Origin: Varibaculum massiliense
GTDB lineage: Bacteria > Actinomycetota > Actinomycetes > Actinomycetales > Actinomycetaceae
Assembly (NCBI RefSeq): GCF_900106855.1
Contig: NZ_FNWI01000004.1
Span: forward strand, 434,001 to 498,000
DNA: 64,000 nucleotides
Direction of reading: 5' to 3'
A model generated the notes under the pieces. That model ran no database searches. It saw nothing but the letters and a program-made list of their open reading frames with translations, and had not been told where the DNA came from. The stretch's first letter is position 1; every line of letters starts with the position of its first letter. Below, piece by piece: positions 1-7,624 of the stretch. The position numbers and the translations under genes were made by a program.

Positions 1-607
1 GATAAGCAGCATCTATGAAAGGAGCAACTTCCGCCAATTGATGGGTAACCATCAAAACCGTTTTCCCCTGGTCACATTGCTCCCGCAGGAGGCGGTAGAG
101 ATCAAGCGAAAACTTTTGATCTATACCGCCGGTAGGTTCATCCAAGAGAATCAGACGCGCCTGTTTCAGGAGTGCCAGTAAGACTCCTACTCTCTGCAGT
201 TGCCCCCCAGATAACTCGCGCAGACGATGGGTGCGCACCCCGCTTAACCCCACGGTGTCCAGCGGGGCGGTAGGATCGCTTTTTCTTTTCAGTTGCGCCA
301 GATAGACCCGCACTAACTCCGCCACGGTGGTCGGAAAATTGCGGTAGCCACTGACCGCGTTTTGGGAAAGATAGGCGAGGTCGCGATAATGGTTATCTAC
401 ACTACTCAGATCACCAAAAAGGCGAATTTGACCTTGCGAGGGATGCAAATTTCCCAAAATCAGGTTCATCAGGGTGGATTTTCCTGCCCCGTTATCGCCG
501 CTCACCGCCACAAACTGTCCGGCAGTGAGGGATAAATCCACTGACTGCAGCACCGGGATATCCCCGTACGCAAAAGCGACTTTATTTATTTCCAGGATCT
601 TATTCAC
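1..607 (-). CDS. znuC: metal ABC transporter ATP-binding protein (partial, 3' end outside window)
   Basis: This is the nucleotide-binding subunit of a metal-ion ABC importer, which would power uptake of the metal delivered by the neighbouring lipoprotein. The reverse-strand reading frame stays open from a GTG at 605-607 to the window edge, giving about 202 residues. In order it shows a Walker A (SGDNGAGKST), the ABC signature (ELSGGQLQRV), a Walker B (LILLDEPTGG) and an H-loop (VTHQ). The GTG overlaps the stop of the upstream binding-protein gene by 8 bases, which indicates translational coupling and one operon. The permease gene presumably lies beyond position 1. Substrate (zinc rather than manganese) is inferred only from the Zur-like site upstream of the operon. 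Confidence 0.85.
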   Translation of the reverse strand, partial: MNKILEINKVAFAYGDIPVLQSVDLSLTAGQFVAVSGDNGAGKSTLMNLILGNLHPSQGQIRLFGDLSSVDNHYRDLAYLSQNAVSGYRNFPTTVAELVRVYLAQLKRKSDPTAPLDTVGLSGVRTHRLRELSGGQLQRVGVLLALLKQARLILLDEPTGGIDQKFSLDLYRLLREQCDQGKTVLMVTHQLAEVAPFIDAAY

Positions 608-1550
608 CGAACGATTCCATCAAGTTAGTTAAGTTTTTCTCCATTAGCCCCAGATATCCGAGTGCCTCTTCCTCCTTAGTTAGATGCTCCATGGTGTAAA
701 GAGTGCCGGTTTTTGCTCCGGTAGTGCGTGCTAGGGTTTCTGCGACTTTCGGAGTGGCTTTCCCTTCAAAAAAGATCGTGCTGATCTGATGTTTCTTCAC
801 GAAATCAGCAATGGTAGCCAATTGGTTAGCCGAGGGTTCGTCCTCGGGTGAAATCCCGGTGACTGCTACCTGTTTGAGACCGTAGTCGTCTGCCAGATAG
901 TTGAAAGCTGCATGGGAGGCAACAAAGTAGCGTTTTTCAGCGGGAACTTTAGCGATTTCCCGAGCAAATTTTTTGTCTAACACCTGGAATTTTTCTTGGG
1001 CTTTTTTCAGATTTTCCTGGTAATAGCTAGCATTTTCAGGATCTAGGGCGCTAACCTTTTCGCAAATTGTTTTCAGCTCGGCCTGAGCATTTTTAACGCT
1101 GAGCCAAGTGTGGGGGTTAACCGCAGTGCTATCGGTGCGGGCCGCATCTTTATTTCTTAGTAGGGTTAGCCCTTGCGATAGATCGAGGAATTTTTCTTCA
1201 CTCCCAAGGCTCTCGCGGAGGTCTCCAATAAAGCCTTCCATTCCGGCACCGTTGTAAACAATCAGATCGGCTTTTGAGAGTTCAGCGCGATCGCTGGTTT
1301 GCAGTTCAAAGTCGTGGGGCTCTTGCGTGCCTTTAATAACCGTTTTGACTTCCATCTTGTCGCCGACGATCCGGCTGGTCAGATCGGCTACCGGAAAGAA
1401 AGTGGCATAGACCAGAGGTTTATCTTTTTCTCCAGTGTTTTCCGTGGTTGCCCCTCCCTGCGCGTGCGCACTGCAGCCTGCTGCAGAAAATACCAAGAGG
1501 GCGGCAATCAGCGAAGCCAGAAGGGTTTTGAAGCTATTTTTATGCACCAT
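600..1550 (-). CDS. znuA: zinc/manganese ABC transporter substrate-binding lipoprotein
   Basis: This is a cluster A-I (TroA/ZnuA-type) metal-binding lipoprotein that captures a divalent metal outside the membrane and hands it to the ABC permease. I choose the ATG at 1548-1550 (316 residues): it has AGGA just upstream and gives a proper lipoprotein signal peptide with lipobox SAAGC (Cys26). The longer frame starting at 1628 would run through the operator-like palindrome at 1613-1627. Likely metal ligands are His79 (QEPHDFE), His147 (NPHTW), His213 (ASHAAF) and an acidic residue in the SPEDEPS stretch. There is no long His-rich loop of the kind many zinc-specific ZnuA proteins carry, so manganese cannot be excluded. 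It is the first gene of the operon with the ATPase at 1-607. Confidence 0.9.
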   Translation of the reverse strand: MVHKNSFKTLLASLIAALLVFSAAGCSAHAQGGATTENTGEKDKPLVYATFFPVADLTSRIVGDKMEVKTVIKGTQEPHDFELQTSDRAELSKADLIVYNGAGMEGFIGDLRESLGSEEKFLDLSQGLTLLRNKDAARTDSTAVNPHTWLSVKNAQAELKTICEKVSALDPENASYYQENLKKAQEKFQVLDKKFAREIAKVPAEKRYFVASHAAFNYLADDYGLKQVAVTGISPEDEPSANQLATIADFVKKHQISTIFFEGKATPKVAETLARTTGAKTGTLYTMEHLTKEEEALGYLGLMEKNLTNLMESFGE

Positions 1551-1612
1551 TTTCCTAACCGTTTTAGTTTTCTCAGCGAAAAATTTATTTCGTTCAAAAA
1601 ACTTAACAGTAA

Positions 1613-1627
1613 TGAGAACGGTTATCA
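1613..1627 (-). promoter_or_regulatory. Zur-box-like palindrome upstream of the metal importer operon
   Basis: On the reverse strand the 15-mer TGATAACCGTTCTCA forms a 7-1-7 inverted repeat with six of seven arm positions matched. This is the architecture and approximate sequence of Zur operators in actinobacteria (TGAAAA-N-TTTTCA-like). It lies 63 bases upstream of the chosen start of the binding-protein gene, where a repressor site would be expected. Assignment to Zur rather than another Fur-family regulator is inference. Confidence 0.55.
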
Positions 1628-1821
1628 ACTTAGGTGAGTATGCGCCTTCTCACCATTTTTCGTATTTTGCCAAAACGTCTCTCCCACTGCACCCAGCTCA
1701 CAGATTTGATAAATGGATGACACCTTTCAGAACTAGCGAAGACTCCCTCGACACCTGCGATTGTAAGGACGTCAGCAACTTTCACTCCCCATCCAGAGAA
1801 AACAACTCTGGCAGTTATTCG

Positions 1822-2301
1822 TCAAAATAAAGTTAGTAGATATCCGTCAACTAGCGCCACGAAAAAGTAGAGCAACAGCGCTCTTATAAATGCCTCGATA
1901 TGCTTTTTCGGATCTTTATAAAGCTCTTTTTGCGGTATTTTCGATAATCTTATCCGCTTGCTATTTCGCCACCACAGCAGATCAATGATGAGCAGGTCAA
2001 AGACATTTAAGGTCTGTCCCAAAATCAGCAAATATATAAAGTTATGAGAGAAGTTTTCCTGGCGAATAGGAATTCCGAAAAATAAAAATAAGACAGTAAA
2101 TACGAAAAAGTGTGCTGCCCAGACACTGACTTTTCCTGTTTCCTTAAACTTTCCGCGGTACTCGGCAATCTCTTGGATGCGGTTTTGAACTTTATTCGGA
2201 TAGGAACTATAGTTTTTTAAATTTTTCTGATCCGTGCCAGTCCCTAGGTAGCAGACCCCAAAAAATGCCGCGCATAAAATGACTATTTCGATTAAAAGCA
2301 C
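1822..2301 (-). CDS. hypothetical multi-spanning membrane protein
   Basis: This is a 159-residue protein I do not recognise. It begins with a GTG at 2299-2301 preceded by AGGGGA at a good distance. It has an N-terminal hydrophobic segment (about residues 1-20), a charged soluble stretch (25-60), two central membrane segments (about 62-80 and 88-110) and a C-terminal one (about 138-158), so about four transmembrane helices. The region is AT-rich compared with the host genes and begins the accessory island. It is followed on the same strand, across a 154-bp gap, by the XRE regulator upstream of it, so the two may be co-transcribed. No function can be assigned. Confidence 0.6.
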   Translation of the reverse strand: MLLIEIVILCAAFFGVCYLGTGTDQKNLKNYSSYPNKVQNRIQEIAEYRGKFKETGKVSVWAAHFFVFTVLFLFFGIPIRQENFSHNFIYLLILGQTLNVFDLLIIDLLWWRNSKRIRLSKIPQKELYKDPKKHIEAFIRALLLYFFVALVDGYLLTLF

Positions 2302-2455
2302 ATGTATCCCCTAACCCTGAAACGTACTGGGTCACTAAAGTTGCATGACTCAGGTAAAAGCATGTACAAAACCCGGAAAATAAAAATCAGGAGAATACGG
2401 AAATCAAAACTGAAAACCACATTCTTCTGACCAATTCCCAACCAACTACCGATTC

Positions 2456-3088
2456 TTACTTATCACGCAACTTACCAACTTGCGTAAATTCCTTATCCCC
2501 AACACGCATCTTCTTATCAGTGAACTTTACTCGCATCATTCTGCTAATAATATGCTCATCCGTTATCAGCACAAAAAATTGCTTTTCTTTTTTATTCACC
2601 AAGTAATACTGTTCACTGCCAATACTCTCTACCGCTTTACCGAATGCAAACGTATCAAAGAAAGGAATACCACCAAACAAAGTAGTAATCCACCCGATAA
2701 AATTATCCATAAACTTTTCAGACGAATTTGGAATAAACTTCGTCACCGTGAGCATAATAATTTCAGCGTCTGCATATTCATCGCGAATAATTTGTTCCTT
2801 CATCTTGATTTTCTTACACACACCCAATTTTGCATTAAGACCATACTTCGCTAAATCAATAGGCTTCTTAATAATTGACAAATCAATAGCATTGTCTTTA
2901 TCCAACAAATAGTCGACAGTAACACCCAGCGCATCCGCAATCACCTTCAAATTTGCAACATCTGGCAGACCGCGCCCACCTTCCCACTTCGCTACCGCAG
3001 CACGCGAAACCATAATCATTTCAGCAAGTTCTTTCTGAGTTAAACCCGCTTCCACGCGCGCATTTCTGATTTTTTCTCCTAACAACAT
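2456..3088 (-). CDS. XRE-family HTH transcriptional regulator
   Basis: This 210-residue protein carries an N-terminal helix-turn-helix of the Xre/Cro type (residues about 1-62; GLTQKELAEMIMVSRAAVAK covers the HTH, followed by WEGGRGLPDVANLKVIADAL). The remaining 145 residues look like a separate globular domain of unknown function with a C-terminal beta-rich part. The ATG at 3086-3088 is preceded by AGGAG. Regulators of this kind are common on Firmicutes-type mobile elements and usually control adjacent genes, here perhaps the membrane protein at 1822-2301. A perfect 15-bp palindrome 141 bp upstream (3230-3244) may be its operator. Base composition is AT-rich, consistent with acquisition by transfer. 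Confidence 0.8.
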   Translation of the reverse strand: MLLGEKIRNARVEAGLTQKELAEMIMVSRAAVAKWEGGRGLPDVANLKVIADALGVTVDYLLDKDNAIDLSIIKKPIDLAKYGLNAKLGVCKKIKMKEQIIRDEYADAEIIMLTVTKFIPNSSEKFMDNFIGWITTLFGGIPFFDTFAFGKAVESIGSEQYYLVNKKEKQFFVLITDEHIISRMMRVKFTDKKMRVGDKEFTQVGKLRDK

Positions 3089-3229
3089 TGTATAACTCCT
3101 TTCATTGGCTATGAGTTTTCGTTCTTAACGATTATTTGTTTTGCTCGTAATGCAATTAATAATCGCACTGCGTAATTACAGGCTAACGAGCAACATATGA
3201 ATAGAAAAGGAACGAACGAGAACAAAAGC

Positions 3230-3244
3230 GTTACGAATCGTAAC
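3230..3244. promoter_or_regulatory. perfect 7-1-7 palindrome upstream of the XRE gene
   Basis: GTTACGAATCGTAAC is a perfect inverted repeat with a single central base. It lies in the otherwise non-coding stretch 3089-3586, 141 bp upstream of the XRE-family regulator, so autoregulation is plausible. The rest of this stretch holds AT-rich sequence, a pair of GCTCGT/ACGAGC inverted half sites (near 3138 and 3185) and the methyltransferase-end scar at 3530-3553. I see no gene in it. Confidence 0.35.
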
Positions 3245-3529
3245 ATGGCATTTTCTTAGCACACGCGCACATAATTATGTGAAAATAGCTGTTTCAAAAG
3301 AATTTTATATAAAACTAACAGAGAACGTACAAAATCCAAGGTGCACGAGCCATACAACACAACGCACCGATGACCGATATCCACCTCATTGCTCTGCTCT
3401 CATTCATGCCAATCCCCAACAACGAACGTACGGGATAAGGCAACAGAAACATACGTTTGTTGCCAAGCGCATATCAGAATCGACAAGCGCAAGGATCCAA
3501 GCGCGCAACAACAGCTGCTAATCCGGCTT

Positions 3530-3553
3530 TGACATCAATACTATAGTCTCGAC
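3530..3553 (-). repeat. attachment-site-like scar 3: copy of the RNA methyltransferase 3' end
   Basis: On the reverse strand this stretch encodes VETIVLMS, and the frame continues KPD to a stop at 3521. It matches 22 of 24 bases of the 3' end of the RNA methyltransferase gene at 9276-9299, in the same orientation. The reading frame upstream of it has no clear similarity to the methyltransferase. A duplicated gene end of this kind is what site-specific integration into that gene leaves behind. It is the distal boundary of the accretion island that I can recognise. Confidence 0.6.
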
Positions 3554-3586
3554 TTGTATCAAGACCGCCCTGATGATAACCCTACA

Positions 3587-3808
3587 TCAAGAACTTAGTC
3601 TTAACGCTCGTTGCGGGGTGGAAGTTGGCAAAGGAAATGTCGATTGGATGTAAAAGTCAAAGGCACTGAAAAGCGGTTTTATATTGTCTGGCAAACTCAT
3701 ATCCGCAATCGTCATCATTTCATTAAGCGCTAAAATATCTCTCTCACTAAACAACAAATTATCATAGCCGGCGTGAATGGCATTCTGCGTGCCGGTGGCA
3801 CCATTCAT
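3587..3808 (-). CDS. hypothetical short ORF, possibly a remnant
   Basis: This is a 73-residue frame that I do not recognise. It has no convincing Shine-Dalgarno sequence directly upstream of its ATG (an AGGAA lies about 14 bases away). The frame is open further upstream only to a TGA at about 3830, so it could also be the tail of a decayed gene. It lies between the 433-residue membrane-anchored protein and methyltransferase scar 3. Whether it is translated is doubtful. Confidence 0.25.
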   Translation of the reverse strand: MNGATGTQNAIHAGYDNLLFSERDILALNEMMTIADMSLPDNIKPLFSAFDFYIQSTFPLPTSTPQRALRLSS

Positions 3809-3884
3809 GTAAAGGGGACGAGTTCCTTGTCATACTTTTTTGTTACAACGCACCTGTCACCTTATCGTCCCCCTTTTTTCACAT

Positions 3885-5186
3885 TCATTCTGCCTTATCC
3901 ATTGGTAAGTAGTATATTTTTCCGTCTTTAGAAATCAGTTGCACATCCTCGGCATACAGGTCAGAGGTGTCCTGCGGATGTTTAATGGATTTGACTGAAG
4001 CTTGAACCGTTATCATATCTACTGTTTTTTCGTTAATCGCCCTAAAATTAAGGTCATCATTAAATAATCCGGGAATAAAATGAATGACGCCATCGAATCC
4101 AACTCTTTTACGCTTAATCTCGTCTGTATCAATGCCTAAGCGATTTACGGATGTCTGATGCCACCCAGTCAATAATGCTTGAGTATCTTCCACCTGCTTT
4201 GTGTATGTCGGCAAAAGCGCTGCGCACTGCTCTCTTGAGACAGCTCCCATATGAAGCGTATACCTCAAGTCGGAAATCTTATACAGCACATCAAGTAATG
4301 CTTTTTGGTATGTATAGCAGCTTTGCGCTTCTTTTAATTCCTTTTCATAAGATGCATAATCCAGATCATTTTTCTTTGCAAAGCCCGCCAAAGTCAAATT
4401 AACCTGACCAAGTAACTGAGTACATTCTTCTTCCAGATTATCGAGCTGCGCAATCTTTGACAGTCTCAATTCATCATTCTCAAGGATCTCTACCTGAAAG
4501 TCAGCAATTTTCTTAACATGAGCAACGAGTGAAAAAATCCGACTTCGGAATTCGTTATCTTGAAAATCAGATATTTTTGAAATTCCATCACTGATTTCTC
4601 CAAGCTCTGCATTTATCTGTGTCATGTAATACTGCCCGACGACCATTGATGCCACTCCCATAGCTGCCGCCGCAGTATTTGCTACTACAGCCGTTCCATT
4701 TTGAGCTTGAACCGCTACAAGGTTTGCATGACCCTTGATTCCATTAGCACCAAAATAGAGTCCTCGAACCGCTCCTTCCATAGCCTTAGAATTGGTAAGT
4801 TTAGCACCAGCCGGGATTATAGCGCGATACAAAACCTCGCTTCCCGCTTTTGCGGTTTGGAATGCATTTGAACCTGCTATACCAGCCTGTGCCAATCCGG
4901 GAACAAGATTATTCACACGCGCCAGAACTTTACTATCAGTTATCTCCACCAGCTTACTCTCATCGGATATTGCTTCTGCCGGGAGCATTTCCATCTGAAT
5001 GACAAGTTCATCGAGCTTTTGATCTGGCTGAGATAATTCACTGGTTTCCTTTGCTGCCATCGCCCCATTATCCGAATCAGAGCTATTCTCACCTTCGGGA
5101 ATATTTGTTTTCTTTTTCCTATAAATTAGTAAAGCAGCAATGGTAACCACTGCCACAATACATATCCCAACTACAACATGCTCCAT
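3885..5186 (-). CDS. hypothetical membrane-anchored protein with internal Ala/Gly-rich and coiled-coil segments
   Basis: I do not recognise this 433-residue protein. It starts at an ATG (5184-5186) with a strong AGGAGG upstream, so it is probably expressed. Residues about 4-22 form a single transmembrane anchor followed by RKKK, giving an N-out/C-in topology. Residues 30-60 are acidic and probably disordered. Residues about 95-190 are rich in Ala and Gly, with a second hydrophobic stretch (about 168-188). This is followed by predicted coiled-coil helices (about 195-330; heptad-like ISDGISKISDF) and a small C-terminal beta domain ending LISKDGKIYYLPMD. It is flanked by methyltransferase-end scars at 3530 and 5473, so it appears to be cargo of an integrated element. 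AT-rich composition supports transfer. Confidence 0.65.
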   Translation of the reverse strand: MEHVVVGICIVAVVTIAALLIYRKKKTNIPEGENSSDSDNGAMAAKETSELSQPDQKLDELVIQMEMLPAEAISDESKLVEITDSKVLARVNNLVPGLAQAGIAGSNAFQTAKAGSEVLYRAIIPAGAKLTNSKAMEGAVRGLYFGANGIKGHANLVAVQAQNGTAVVANTAAAAMGVASMVVGQYYMTQINAELGEISDGISKISDFQDNEFRSRIFSLVAHVKKIADFQVEILENDELRLSKIAQLDNLEEECTQLLGQVNLTLAGFAKKNDLDYASYEKELKEAQSCYTYQKALLDVLYKISDLRYTLHMGAVSREQCAALLPTYTKQVEDTQALLTGWHQTSVNRLGIDTDEIKRKRVGFDGVIHFIPGLFNDDLNFRAINEKTVDMITVQASVKSIKHPQDTSDLYAEDVQLISKDGKIYYLPMDKAE

Positions 5187-5472
5187 ATTCGAAGTTCCTC
5201 CTGTTACCGTTCTAGAATAGGAAAAGAAAATTTTGCGAATAAATCAAGCCTTACCGGTCTTAACATCTATCTCACAGCCAAAACTCCACGACATCTAACT
5301 CGGCAACTCAACACAGCGACATCTATCAGGGCAACTCAACTCTCACACTTTTTGATCCGATTTGCCTTTGAATAATTTTCCACAGAGCGTTTTATCTGCC
5401 CAATGATAAATCAGCCCGATTGCCGGAAAACCGGAGTATCACCGTGCTTTATAGCTTATTTCACCCCTCCCT

Positions 5473-5496
5473 TGACATCAAGACTACGCACTCCAC
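5473..5496 (-). repeat. attachment-site-like scar 2: copy of the RNA methyltransferase 3' end
   Basis: On the reverse strand the frame reads HVECVVLMSREG followed by a TGA stop near 5461. This mirrors HVETVVLMSRA at the end of the intact methyltransferase gene. The nucleotide match to 9276-9299 is 18 of 24, in the same orientation. The similarity begins at the His-Val-Glu codons and does not extend upstream. The serine recombinase remnant lies about 200 bp away, the usual place for an integrase relative to its attachment site. Confidence 0.55.
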
Positions 5497-5563
5497 ATGG
5501 ATTGAGAGAACGGGTAGTATAGCTACACTTTTTTGAGTGCACACTATGGATATTGGGTGCACT

Positions 5564-5593
5564 TTTTAACGATAGAAAAAGCTATCGTTAAAA
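5564..5593. repeat. 12-bp perfect hairpin repeated at the other end of the island
   Basis: TTTTAACGATAG and CTATCGTTAAAA form a perfect 12-bp stem around a 6-base A-rich loop. The right arm is part of a 20-base sequence (5581-5600) found as an exact inverted copy at 9203-9222. A GGGTGCAC block at 5555-5562 recurs at 9086-9093, and a related GGGTGCA block is present in inverted orientation near 9255. The gap 5187-5702 otherwise holds only scar 2 and AT-rich sequence; I see no gene in it. Confidence 0.6.
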
Positions 5594-5702
5594 GGTTTAA
5601 GATTGGCTTAATAGCTTGATTCTTGAGCATAAAAATAGCCTAGAGAGGATTCCCCCTAGGCTGACTTTTGTAACATTTCAAACGCTCACATTCTTTTGGC
5701 TT

Positions 5703-6077
5703 TTACGATGCCCTTTCAACATTCACACTAATCTCTGATTTAAAAGTTACGCTGAACCTGTCCTCGTAAACTTTTATTTTCTTGATGTACGGCCTTACCA
5801 GCTTCTCGTCATATTCACTAATATCGTGACACTCACTTTACAGAAAATCTTCCATTTCTCTGATTCGTCTTTTAGCATCTTCTTGACCTGCTTTTTCTAT
5901 AAGAAGCTGCTGTTTCTTACCTTTCAGTTCATCAATCTCATCAGCTATTTTCGTGTAGTCTTTTTTAGCTTTAAGCAAGGTTAGTAGTATCGCTTGTTTA
6001 TCTGCAATTCTTTTATCAACCGTTTCAAGCACGTTTAAGTTATTGCCTGCGATAATCTCTCTAATATTATTCTTCAA
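5703..6077 (-). pseudogene. C-terminal remnant of a large serine recombinase with an in-frame stop
   Basis: The frame from about 6077 to the TAA at 5838-5840 encodes a charged helical segment (NIREIIAGNNLNVLETVDKR, then KQQLLIEK and EMEDFL). After that stop the same frame continues without shift through ISEYDEKLVRPYIKKIKVYE and ends at 5703. Together these match, from memory, the coiled-coil and C-terminal end of large serine recombinases of Firmicutes conjugative and mobilisable elements. The TAA probably replaced a CAA glutamine codon. The catalytic resolvase domain and most of the protein are missing, because an in-frame TGA lies just upstream. It is therefore a dead integrase fragment and marks the island as mobile in origin. 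Confidence 0.7.
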
Positions 6078-6081
6078 CTTT

Positions 6082-6108
6082 TTTAATCATATGAAAATAT
6101 TTCAACGC
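6082..6108. repeat. left 27-bp direct repeat flanking the HNH/nucleotidyltransferase cassette
   Basis: This 27-base stretch is identical to 7628-7654 except for one base, in the same orientation. On the reverse strand both copies encode ALKYFHMIK, the last residues of a RumA-type methyltransferase tail. The copy here is preceded by a diverged version of that tail (SDNDKVIKI) and joins the recombinase remnant. The two copies bracket exactly the HNH and nucleotidyltransferase genes. Confidence 0.75.
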
Positions 6109-6155
6109 TATCTTTATCACCTTGTCATTGTCGGATACTATTACCCATTTTATAA

Positions 6156-6458
6156 TCACTTTATACAGATATATTTCTTATCCAACTTATCTATAAATCC
6201 CATCTCTTTTTCTTCTTCAAAACTTAGAGCAGTTATATCTGCAGGATAAAACGTTTTTTGCTCTATGAATTCTATAATTTCATTTACACTTTTTTGAATA
6301 TCATAAGAGAAGGTTGAATATAATAACAAAACATCAATATCTTCTGAATATTTATCTGGTTTCAATATGGAACCAAAAATATAAGACTTGTCAAAAAAGC
6401 AAAACAAATCTATATTTTTTTTAATTAAATTAATTGCTTCTATTTTACTTAATTTCAT
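6156..6458 (-). CDS. minimal nucleotidyltransferase (MNT-type, Pol-beta fold)
   Basis: This is a small nucleotidyltransferase of the Pol-beta superfamily, of the kind that transfers a nucleotide to a protein or small molecule, as in MntA/HepT-type toxin-antitoxin pairs. With the ATG at 6456-6458 it has 100 residues. The catalytic pattern is Gly29-Ser30 with Asp40-Ile-Asp42 (FGSILKPDKYSEDIDVLL), and a third carboxylate at Asp74 (YPADITALS) is in place, so it looks active. The start codon lies inside the end of the HNH gene (14-base overlap) with GGA nearby, so the two are translationally coupled. An upstream ATG at 6503 is possible but would give a longer overlap. The region is strongly AT-rich. 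The target is unknown. Confidence 0.7.
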   Translation of the reverse strand: MKLSKIEAINLIKKNIDLFCFFDKSYIFGSILKPDKYSEDIDVLLLYSTFSYDIQKSVNEIIEFIEQKTFYPADITALSFEEEKEMGFIDKLDKKYICIK

Positions 6459-7581
6459 TGATATATCCATAAAACTCATCCATTGTAAGTAATTTAACTT
6501 CAAAATTATCAGCTAAGTTTAATGCTTCTCTTGATATACAGCATGACCCATTCCAATTATGTAAATTTACAATTACATAATTAGGTTTTGGTGACATGCT
6601 AGATAAAAATGTCCTACTTAAGCAATATTCATAAACAAAAACTATGTTAATGTCATTCACTTTAATTTCTCTTAATGAATCTTGGTTAACATATGTAAAA
6701 TTTATATTTCGAGATCTTAAATATTTCAAAGCAAAATTTAAACTTTCTAATCTAACACCCGTTTTTCTAAAACAACTGTTATCATAATATAGCTGCCTTA
6801 CTCTAGGAGTATCGTCCATAAATATTTTTTCTTTATTTTTCAGTAATATATATGGTCTTTCTATCCCTAGCATAACTTCGTCTATCAAATTTTCTTTTCT
6901 CAATACTTTTATCAGTTCTTCCATCGACTCTGTGGATGGAAGAATATAATCGCTTACTGGCATGATTCCGAAAATAGAGTTAATTTCCTGTGGAAAAAGC
7001 ACCTCTCTCATCTTTTCCCCATCATCTCTGGTAATTTTAAATTCATCAACATGAGTTATAAACTTTTGAATCAATTCTAAATTTGAATAGTTCTTATACG
7101 AATGCTGCTGAAATAAAGTACGATTATTTTCAAATAATAATTTTAGCTTTTCATTATTTGATAATATTTGAGGCTCAAATTTATCCCATAAAGACTTATT
7201 ACCACTCAGGTAGTAACTTTTATATATGCTATAGTTCTCACTCAAAAAAGGAACAACTTTTTCTTTAAGTTGATCAAAAGAGCTCAGTTCTACAGAAAAA
7301 AATTTTTCTAATTCATTTCTTCTAATCTCTTTCCATTGCTTAACCATGTTTTCATCTATAAAACCAGTTTTATCAAATTTCTTATGACAATTAGGGCATA
7401 AGACTATCAAATTTTCATATGAATTATCTTCTGTTTCACAATATGCACCGATATGTGCTTTTTCCATGATATCACTATTCTTTATAAATAATTCTGCTCG
7501 ACAATCTGGATTCATACATCTTCCCATAGATTCTGCCCATAATCTACGTTTTACATTTTCAGCAATTGCTTTTCTATTCAT
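6445..7581 (-). CDS. HNH endonuclease-domain protein, candidate defence effector
   Basis: This 378-residue protein has an N-terminal zinc-binding HNH nuclease domain: Cys22-X4-Cys27, then His43 in EKAHIGAY, Asn57 in YENLIVLC, and Cys62-X2-Cys65-His66. All key positions are kept, so nuclease activity is plausible. Residues about 90-210 are helical (KFITHVDEFKITRDDG, then VLFPQEINSIFG). A C-terminal alpha/beta domain (about 270-378) contains VNDINIVFVYEY and ends MDEFYGYINEIK. The ATG at 7579-7581 has GAGG upstream. The arrangement resembles effectors such as Cap5, where an N-terminal HNH is joined to a sensor domain, but I cannot show that the C-terminus is a SAVED domain. It overlaps the nucleotidyltransferase gene downstream. 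Composition is very AT-rich, unlike the host. Confidence 0.75.
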   Translation of the reverse strand: MNRKAIAENVKRRLWAESMGRCMNPDCRAELFIKNSDIMEKAHIGAYCETEDNSYENLIVLCPNCHKKFDKTGFIDENMVKQWKEIRRNELEKFFSVELSSFDQLKEKVVPFLSENYSIYKSYYLSGNKSLWDKFEPQILSNNEKLKLLFENNRTLFQQHSYKNYSNLELIQKFITHVDEFKITRDDGEKMREVLFPQEINSIFGIMPVSDYILPSTESMEELIKVLRKENLIDEVMLGIERPYILLKNKEKIFMDDTPRVRQLYYDNSCFRKTGVRLESLNFALKYLRSRNINFTYVNQDSLREIKVNDINIVFVYEYCLSRTFLSSMSPKPNYVIVNLHNWNGSCCISREALNLADNFEVKLLTMDEFYGYINEIK

Positions 7582-7624
7582 TTTCTAACCTCAGTTTATT
7601 TATATGGAAATTTGTCGCCAAAAT

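Noticed and set aside
1551-1628. longer start for the metal-binding lipoprotein at 1628
   Set aside because: It would place 26 basic residues before the signal peptide and put the operator-like palindrome inside the gene. The ATG at 1550 has a Shine-Dalgarno and gives a normal lipoprotein signal.
1435-1830. 131-residue forward frame overlapping the metal-binding lipoprotein and operator
   Set aside because: It overlaps the real gene on the opposite strand and the Zur-like palindrome, and shows no recognisable domain.
3279-3521. 80-residue forward frame between the XRE gene and scar 3
   Set aside because: The ribosome-binding site is poor, the composition is not protein-like, and it runs into the methyltransferase scar; treated as non-coding.
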